A stretch of 9,610 nucleotides of DNA from Burkholderiales bacterium (GTDB taxonomy: Bacteria > Pseudomonadota > Gammaproteobacteria > Burkholderiales > JAEUOS01), in contig CANGUJ010000118.1 of the NCBI GenBank assembly GCA_947456845.1, forward strand, positions 1-9,610, written 5' to 3'. Below the pieces are notes generated by a model. It was given only the letters and a program-made list of their open reading frames with translations, did no database searches and was not told the DNA's origin. Numbering within the stretch: the stretch's first letter is position 1; every line of letters starts with the position of its first letter. A program made the translations under genes and the position numbers. Positions 5,537-9,610 of the stretch are shown piece by piece.

Positions 5537-5566
5537 GATTCTTGAGAAGATTCTTGAGAGGATTCT
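5537..5566. repeat. 12-bp tandem repeat next to the DUF1223 start
   Basis: Two and a half copies of GATTCTTGAGA(A/G) lie directly upstream of ATG 5532 in the divergent promoter region. Each unit contains the small inverted repeat TTCT-TG-AGAA or a close variant. It could be an operator array or a slippage product; nothing identifies a regulator. Confidence 0.6.
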
Positions 5567-5659
5567 GAAGCGTTGGTAGCTGCGGCGTCCGTTTCCTTAC
5601 AGTTCGTGGAAGACTTTTCCGGCATGCCTCTGCCACAATGAAGGACTCGAGGACATCTC

Positions 5660-6229
5660 ATGACAGCCGGTACGGACACCTTCGAGATGCAGGTCGCGGG
5701 CCATCGGGACTACCTGATGCGGTTCGCCAGACTGCAGTTGCGTAACGACGCCTGGGCCGAGGATTGCGTTTCCGAGACCATGGTCGCAGCCCTGGCCAAG
5801 CCGCAGGCATTCGGCAACCGCTCGCAACTGAAGACCTGGCTGGTCGGCATCCTCAAGCACAAGGTGCTCGATACTCTGCGCAGCCGCGCGCGCGAAGCCG
5901 TGCTGGAGACGCAGACCGACGACGGCATGGACGAACTCGAGGCCCTTGTCTTCAAGGTCGACGGCCATTTCGCCCAGGCGCCGGCCGAATGGGGTGACCC
6001 GGAGAAGAGCCTCGGCAGCCGCCAGTTCATCCGCATCCTCGAGCTATGCATGGAAAAAATGCCGGCCGCGATGGGGCGCGTTTTCCTGATGCGCGAGTGG
6101 CTGGAGTTGTCGACCGACGAAATCTGTAAGGAGACCGGCATCACCGCGACCAATCTTTTCGTGCAATTGCACCGCGCACGCCTGCGCCTGCGCGAGTGCC
6201 TGGAAATCAACTGGCTGCAAAAAGCCTGA
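5660..6229 (+). CDS. ECF-type RNA polymerase sigma factor
   Basis: A 189-aa sigma-70 family protein. Region 2 spans about 12-80 (HRDYLMRFARLQL, AEDCVSETMVAAL, TWLVGILKHKVLDTLR), the usual -10-binding and core-binding helices. Region 4 spans about 126-183 (MPAAMGRVFLMREWLELSTDEICKETGITATNLFVQLHRAR), including the -35-recognition helix-turn-helix. There is no region 1.1 or 3, as in ECF (group 4) sigma factors. GAGGA lies about 8 nt upstream of the ATG. The gene is followed after 12 nt by a small ZAS-type protein, its probable anti-sigma factor, and is divergent from the DUF1223 operon, its likely target. The inducing signal is not visible. Candidate starts near 5638 are out of frame. Confidence 0.92.
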   Translation: MTAGTDTFEMQVAGHRDYLMRFARLQLRNDAWAEDCVSETMVAALAKPQAFGNRSQLKTWLVGILKHKVLDTLRSRAREAVLETQTDDGMDELEALVFKVDGHFAQAPAEWGDPEKSLGSRQFIRILELCMEKMPAAMGRVFLMREWLELSTDEICKETGITATNLFVQLHRARLRLRECLEINWLQKA

Positions 6230-6241
6230 TCGCCAACCTCG

Positions 6242-6436
6242 ATGCGCTTGCGCCGCACTTGCAAGGAATCGACTGCGCTCTTGATCGCGCGGGAGGATCG
6301 TCGGCTTTCATTCGGCGACCGCATGGCCCTGCGCCTGCACCTGGCGGCATGCAAGACCTGCACGGTGTTTGAACGCCAGGTGCTGACCATGCGCGATGCG
6401 CTCTCGCGCTGGCGCAGGGATGAATCCGAGAGTTGA
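6242..6436 (+). CDS. Small zinc-finger (ZAS/zf-HC2) anti-sigma-like protein
   Basis: A 64-aa protein with Cys7 and the H33-x3-C37-x2-C40 motif (LHLAACKTC), the zinc-binding anti-sigma (ZAS) signature. There is no transmembrane segment after the zinc finger, so it is a minimal cytoplasmic anti-sigma or sensor unit and not a membrane-anchored RsiW type. The start has no clear Shine-Dalgarno site, consistent with coupling to the sigma factor gene that ends 12 nt before. Zinc thiolates can make such proteins respond to oxidants (known for some family members, not shown here). Confidence 0.8.
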   Translation: MRLRRTCKESTALLIAREDRRLSFGDRMALRLHLAACKTCTVFERQVLTMRDALSRWRRDESES

Positions 6437-6499
6437 GGAGTCGGGTGCCGGGTTCCGCAAGTGTCACGCCGGCAGCCCAACATGCAGGAATGGGCGGGA

Positions 6500-6916
6500 T
6501 CAACCGCGCGGTGGGCCGCCGTCGGTGAGGTGTTCGCCGTGGATCATGCGCGCCACATGGGCCCGGGCCGCCGCGCGCTCGCACAGGGGGCAGGGGCGCG
6601 AACTCGACACCAGCACGCAGCCCGAGAGGTCCTGCGTGCCCAGGCGCTGCTGCGCCAGGCGCAAGGCCTCGCGCTCGGCATGGGCGTCGATGTTCGCGGC
6701 GGTCACCACCCGGCTCGCGCTTTCCGCGATGATGACCCAGTCCTTCACCACCAGCGCTCCGTAGGGCGGGTCACCGGCAGCTTCGGCCTGGCGGCGCATT
6801 TCGAAGGCGCGCGCGATGAAAGCCCGCCAGACCTCGCCGGCCTGGGCACATGCCTGGCCCACCCAGGCAGGAGACAGGCAGGACAGCGCGGTGCCTGCGA
6901 TCAAACGCCGCCGCAT
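6500..6916 (-). CDS. Nucleoside deaminase family protein with an export signal
   Basis: A 138-aa protein with both zinc-binding motifs of the cytidine/guanine/tRNA-adenosine deaminase superfamily: H79-A-E81 (DAHAEREAL) and P108-C109-P-L-C112 (SSRPCPLCERAA), with PPYGALVVKD upstream. The N-terminus from ATG 6916 is MRRRLIAGTALSCLSPAWVG...ACAQA, a signal-peptide-like segment starting with three arginines (possible Tat substrate) and a plausible cleavage after AQA; the deaminase domain begins directly behind it. A GTG at 7006 would give a longer form overlapping the upstream gene. The substrate cannot be read from the sequence. It lies 70 nt downstream of the eRF1-like gene on the same strand and may share its promoter. 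Confidence 0.82.
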   Translation of the reverse strand: MRRRLIAGTALSCLSPAWVGQACAQAGEVWRAFIARAFEMRRQAEAAGDPPYGALVVKDWVIIAESASRVVTAANIDAHAEREALRLAQQRLGTQDLSGCVLVSSSRPCPLCERAAARAHVARMIHGEHLTDGGPPRG

Positions 6917-6986
6917 CAGGCGCCTGCCCGGCTGCGGGCCGGGTACGCCCGTCCGACTCGCGGCCGCGCCGTCGCCCGTGCGCCGC

Positions 6987-7385
6987 CTAATGCCTGGGGT
7001 CACCACGCAGGTTGTCGACCTTCACGAAGTAGTGCCGCGCGTAGGCCAGCAACTGGCCGTCGGAGGGATGGTCGACGGATTCGATGCCGACCACCTTGTC
7101 GGCGACCGCGGCATCATGCTTTTGCATGTGCTTCATCAGGGCAAGCTTGGCGCCGGCCGGTCCTACGATCAGGATTTCCCTCGCATCGGCCACGGCATGT
7201 GCCACCTCGTGATAGTAGGCCTGGTCTTCGGTGGCATGGCCGGAACCGACGACGCCCCTCTTGTGATGCTGGTGCTGGTGGCTCGACCGGGCACGGACCT
7301 TTTCCGAATCCGCCGCCTCATCATTGAAATGCAGGACGTGGGCTTCGCTGTGGTCGAGCCAAACGACGGCGTGGCTGAAAGGCAT
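6987..7385 (-). CDS. eRF1-domain-like 'translational machinery' protein
   Basis: A 132-aa protein of a family annotated as translational machinery protein or host-attachment/eRF1 domain 2-like. It opens with HAVVWLDHSEAHVLHFN, has a His-rich stretch (HQHQHH, 36-41), then AREILIVGPAGAKLALMKHM (68-87) and ends with the conserved VDHPSDGQLLAYARHYF (104-120), the pattern of the release-factor middle domain fold. The biochemical role is unsettled. GGAG lies about 9 nt before the ATG. An FNR-type box at proper distance upstream suggests induction at low oxygen, in line with relatives that sit beside universal-stress proteins in Anr-type regulons. Confidence 0.82.
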   Translation of the reverse strand: MPFSHAVVWLDHSEAHVLHFNDEAADSEKVRARSSHQHQHHKRGVVGSGHATEDQAYYHEVAHAVADAREILIVGPAGAKLALMKHMQKHDAAVADKVVGIESVDHPSDGQLLAYARHYFVKVDNLRGDPRH

Positions 7386-7463
7386 TTTTTCTGTTCTCCG
7401 GGGGGTGAATCGAAAGCTGCGGACCTGCGAACTCGCGACGGGCCTTGCAGCGGCATGGAAGCA

Positions 7464-7503
7464 GAATACGAATTCATCGCGTTCCCGGCTTGACTTCGAT
7501 CAA
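7464..7503 (-). promoter_or_regulatory. FNR/Anr box with a matching -10 for the eRF1-like gene
   Basis: TTGACTTCGATCAA at 7490-7503 differs by one base from the FNR consensus TTGATnnnnATCAA. On the minus strand TATTCT (7469-7464) makes a reasonable -10, which places the start near 7457 and the box centre near -40, the class II FNR activator position. On the + strand towards cfa no comparable -10 lies at that distance, so the minus-strand gene is the better target. Confidence 0.65.
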
Positions 7504-7628
7504 ACAGGCGCCACATCCGCACGTGCCTGTACGCCGGCCGCCTGGTGCAGCGGCGGCTGCCTGATGGCGCGCAAACCCGGCCGGTGGCCGCGCGCTAAAC
7601 TGCGCGCATCGCATGACGGGAGACTCTC

Positions 7629-8840
7629 ATGTGGCGCGAAAAGCTCATGGTCCGGCTGCTCGGATCCCTGCAGAACCATGCCGACCTGCCGTTGCGGGTG
7701 GCCCTGTGGAACGGCGAATCGTTCAGCCTGGGCGAGTCCCCCAAGGTGACGATCCGGCTTCCCGCCCGCAGCGCGCTGAAGTTCCTTGACCCTCCCAGCA
7801 TCGCCAACCTCGCGCGCGGCTACGTAGGCGGCCATTTCGATGTCGAAGGCCGGCTCGAAGACATCATCGAGGCCGCCGCGGACCTGGCCAAGGCCGGCGC
7901 GACCTCAGCAGGCGGGATCCGGCGCCGGCTGCGCACGGTGTTCCACAGCCGCGAACGCGATGCCGGCGCCATCGCGCACCATTACGACGTATCGAACGAC
8001 TTCTACCGCCTGTGGCTTGACCCGCAGATGGTCTATTCCTGCGCCTACTTCCGCGCAGAGGGGATGGGCCTCGAGGCCGCGCAGAACGCCAAGCTCGACC
8101 ACATCTTCAACAAGATCATGCTGCGGCCCAACGAGCGGCTGCTCGACATCGGCTGCGGCTGGGGCGCGCTGGCGCTGCGCGCGGCGCGCGACCGCGGCGC
8201 CAGCGTGGTCGGCGTCACGCTGTCGAAAAGCCAGTACGATCTGGCGCGCGAGCGCGTGAGGGCCGCGGGCCTGGGCGACAAGGTCGAGATCCGGCTGCAG
8301 GACTATCGCGACGTCGAGGGCATGTTCGACAAGATCACCTCGGTCGGCATGTTCGAGCATGTGGGCCTGAAGAACCTGCCGGCCTACTTCGCCAGGATCC
8401 GCAGCCTGCTGCGCGACGGCGGCCTGGCCCTTAACCACGGCATCACCTCCACCGATCCGGACAGCGCCGAATCCCCCTACGGCGCGGGCGAGTTCATCGA
8501 CGAGTATGTGTTTCCACACGGTGAGTTGCCGCATATCGGCCTGGTGCTGCGCGAAATGGAAGCCGCCGGCCTCGAGACGCTCGATGTGGAGAACCTGCGA
8601 CGACACTATGCCCGCACGCTTTCATGCTGGTCTGCCAGCTACGAGGCCAACGCGGCGGCCTTGCGCGCGCTGGTCGACGAGACCACCTGGCGGGTATGGC
8701 GCATCTATCTGGCCGGCTGCGCCCATGCGTTCCGCCAGAACTGGGTGTCGATCCACCAGGTGCTGGTCTGCAAGGCCGGGCCGGACAGCCTGAACCCGAC
8801 GCCGATGACGCGCGACTACATGTACCGTCCGCAAGCGTGA
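7629..8840 (+). CDS. cfa: Cyclopropane-fatty-acyl-phospholipid synthase
   Basis: A 403-aa SAM-dependent methyltransferase that adds a methylene bridge to unsaturated acyl chains of membrane phospholipids, typically on entry to stationary phase or under acid, solvent or oxidative stress. It has the family's N-terminal lipid-interaction domain (about 1-110, ending in ARGYVGGHFDVEG), then HHYDVSNDFYRLWLD (117-131), MVYSCAYF (134-141) with the conserved cysteine, the SAM-binding loop LLDIGCGWGALAL (171-183), SVGMFEHVG, and the C-terminal RQNWVSIHQVL. The length is usual for the family. The ATG at 7629 is preceded by GGGAGA at good spacing. It is monocistronic and convergent with the downstream hydrolase. 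Confidence 0.95.
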   Translation: MWREKLMVRLLGSLQNHADLPLRVALWNGESFSLGESPKVTIRLPARSALKFLDPPSIANLARGYVGGHFDVEGRLEDIIEAAADLAKAGATSAGGIRRRLRTVFHSRERDAGAIAHHYDVSNDFYRLWLDPQMVYSCAYFRAEGMGLEAAQNAKLDHIFNKIMLRPNERLLDIGCGWGALALRAARDRGASVVGVTLSKSQYDLARERVRAAGLGDKVEIRLQDYRDVEGMFDKITSVGMFEHVGLKNLPAYFARIRSLLRDGGLALNHGITSTDPDSAESPYGAGEFIDEYVFPHGELPHIGLVLREMEAAGLETLDVENLRRHYARTLSCWSASYEANAAALRALVDETTWRVWRIYLAGCAHAFRQNWVSIHQVLVCKAGPDSLNPTPMTRDYMYRPQA

Positions 8841-8853
8841 CGGCGCACGCCGG

Positions 8854-8888
8854 AAGGCTTTCCCGCCCTCAGGGGCCGAGAAAGCCTT
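8854..8888. terminator. Hairpin between convergent cfa and hydrolase genes
   Basis: AAGGCTTTC pairs perfectly with GAAAGCCTT (9 bp) around a 17-nt GC-rich loop. It starts 14 nt after the cfa stop and covers the last codons and stop of the opposite gene. There is no T-tract on either side, so termination in both directions is plausible but unproven. Confidence 0.4.
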
Positions 8889-9610
8889 CGATGGCTTGCG
8901 CCACCGCCTCCGGCTTTTCGATGAAGAGCATGTGCGGCGCGCCGGGAATGACCGCGAAGCGCGCCCCCGGCACCGCGTCGGCGATCATCTTCACGATGTG
9001 CGGCGGGGAGGATTTGTCGAGTTCGCCGGCGATGCCCAGGGTCGGCACGGCCACCCGCGCCAGGTGCGGCAGGGTGTCAATGGCGGCGATCGCCTTCCAG
9101 CCCTGCGCCCAGCCGCGCGGGTCGCGCTCGCGCAGGTGCTTCTCGGCGGCGGCGGCGGCGCCGGATGCGCGGAAGGCGGGTGTGAACCAGCGGTCCATCG
9201 CGGCCTCCAGCACCGCGCCCATGCCGCGCTCCAGGGCATCGGTGCCGCGCGCGGCGGCGACCAGGCGGCCCTCCGGCGTTTGCGTGCAGGGGCCGGCACA
9301 CGCGATCAGGGCCGCAACATCGCCCGCGTGCCGCAAGGCCAGCGTCTGCGCCACCATGCCGCCGAAGGAGAATCCTGCCACCGCGCAGGGGCCGAAGCCG
9401 GTGTGAAGGAGGGTCTCGTGGACATCATCGGCGAAGTCGCCCAGGTCATGGGCCAAGGGCATCAGCGGCGAGGCGCCATGGCCGCGCAGGTCCATGCGCA
9501 TCACCCGGTAGCGGCGCGCCAGAAGGGCGGCCAGCGGCGCGAGGAAGGTGAGGTCGATGCCGACCGGGTGCAGCAGCAGCAGCGGCCGCCCGGCCCCCTC
9601 GACCGCGTGA
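8869..9610 (-). CDS. Alpha/beta hydrolase, N-terminus outside the window
   Basis: The frame is open to the right edge (HAVEGAGRPLLLLHPVGIDLTFLAPL...), so the start lies beyond 9610; about 246 residues are visible. The alpha/beta-hydrolase core is complete: oxyanion-loop segment LLLHPVG, strand RMDLRGHGAS, nucleophile elbow GFSFGGM (Ser), acid loop GELDKSSPP (Asp) and GAPHMLFIEKPE (His), followed by a last helix EAVAQAIEGFLG. The size and motifs resemble 3-oxoadipate enol-lactonase (PcaD)-like and related small esterases, but no neighbouring catabolic gene supports a specific substrate. The reading frame ends at TGA 8871-8869. Confidence 0.88.
   Translation of the reverse strand, partial: HAVEGAGRPLLLLHPVGIDLTFLAPLAALLARRYRVMRMDLRGHGASPLMPLAHDLGDFADDVHETLLHTGFGPCAVAGFSFGGMVAQTLALRHAGDVAALIACAGPCTQTPEGRLVAAARGTDALERGMGAVLEAAMDRWFTPAFRASGAAAAAEKHLRERDPRGWAQGWKAIAAIDTLPHLARVAVPTLGIAGELDKSSPPHIVKMIADAVPGARFAVIPGAPHMLFIEKPEAVAQAIEGFLGP

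Noticed and set aside
6461..7327. 288-aa plus-strand open frame
   Set aside because: Antisense to the deaminase and eRF1-like genes, Arg/Pro-rich, no motif; a GC-rich shadow frame.
7905..8606. 233-aa minus-strand open frame
   Set aside because: Antisense to the well-supported cfa gene, with no recognisable domain.
1..9610. CRISPR array, insertion sequence or phage attachment site
   Set aside because: No spaced direct repeats, transposase or terminal inverted repeats were seen; the only tandem repeats are the coding MxKDx units and the small 12-bp repeat.

Overview
The window is GC-rich proteobacterial DNA, most likely from a betaproteobacterium of the Burkholderiales. That rests on gene content (MxKDx repeat protein, DUF1223 protein, eRF1-like 'translational machinery' protein, Cfa, two-domain OsmC) and codon use, not on a marker gene. 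About ten intact genes, two edge-truncated genes and one gene remnant are visible.

Left part (1-3650). A truncated OsmC-family gene (+) converges on a compact five-gene minus-strand operon. In transcription order it encodes a short-chain dehydrogenase (SDR), a thioredoxin, an AhpD-like protein, a second AhpD-like protein and a peroxiredoxin-like protein. Automatic gene calling would break two of these genes. Each has a single in-frame TGA exactly where the family has a catalytic cysteine: C-S-Y-TGA in the first AhpD-like protein and TGA-P-Y-C in the peroxiredoxin. Each TGA is followed at the correct distance by a small hairpin with G in the first two loop positions, the form of a bacterial selenocysteine insertion element (bSECIS). 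I therefore read both as selenoproteins. The second AhpD-like protein aligns residue for residue with the first but has Asp and Phe in place of Cys and Sec. The operon looks like a dedicated thiol/selenol peroxide-reducing relay (thioredoxin to Sec-AhpD to Sec-peroxiredoxin, by analogy with the mycobacterial AhpC/AhpD pair), plus an SDR and a redox-dead AhpD paralogue. This is the most interesting part of the window.

Middle (3651-6436). About 410 bp without a recognisable gene precede the operon. Next comes a minus-strand group: a secreted DUF1223 protein, the fused remnant of a cytochrome b / molybdopterin oxidoreductase pair, and a secreted MxKDx pentapeptide-repeat protein that ends at a strong intrinsic terminator. 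Divergent from DUF1223 is an ECF-type sigma factor followed by a 64-aa zinc-finger anti-sigma-like protein. This looks like an envelope stress locus that has lost most of its molybdoenzyme.

Right part (6500-9610). A probably exported nucleoside deaminase lies downstream of the eRF1-like protein on the minus strand. A good FNR/Anr box (TTGACTTCGATCAA) sits at class II spacing upstream of the latter. A cyclopropane-fatty-acyl-phospholipid synthase (cfa, +) follows and converges on an alpha/beta hydrolase (-) that runs off the right edge.
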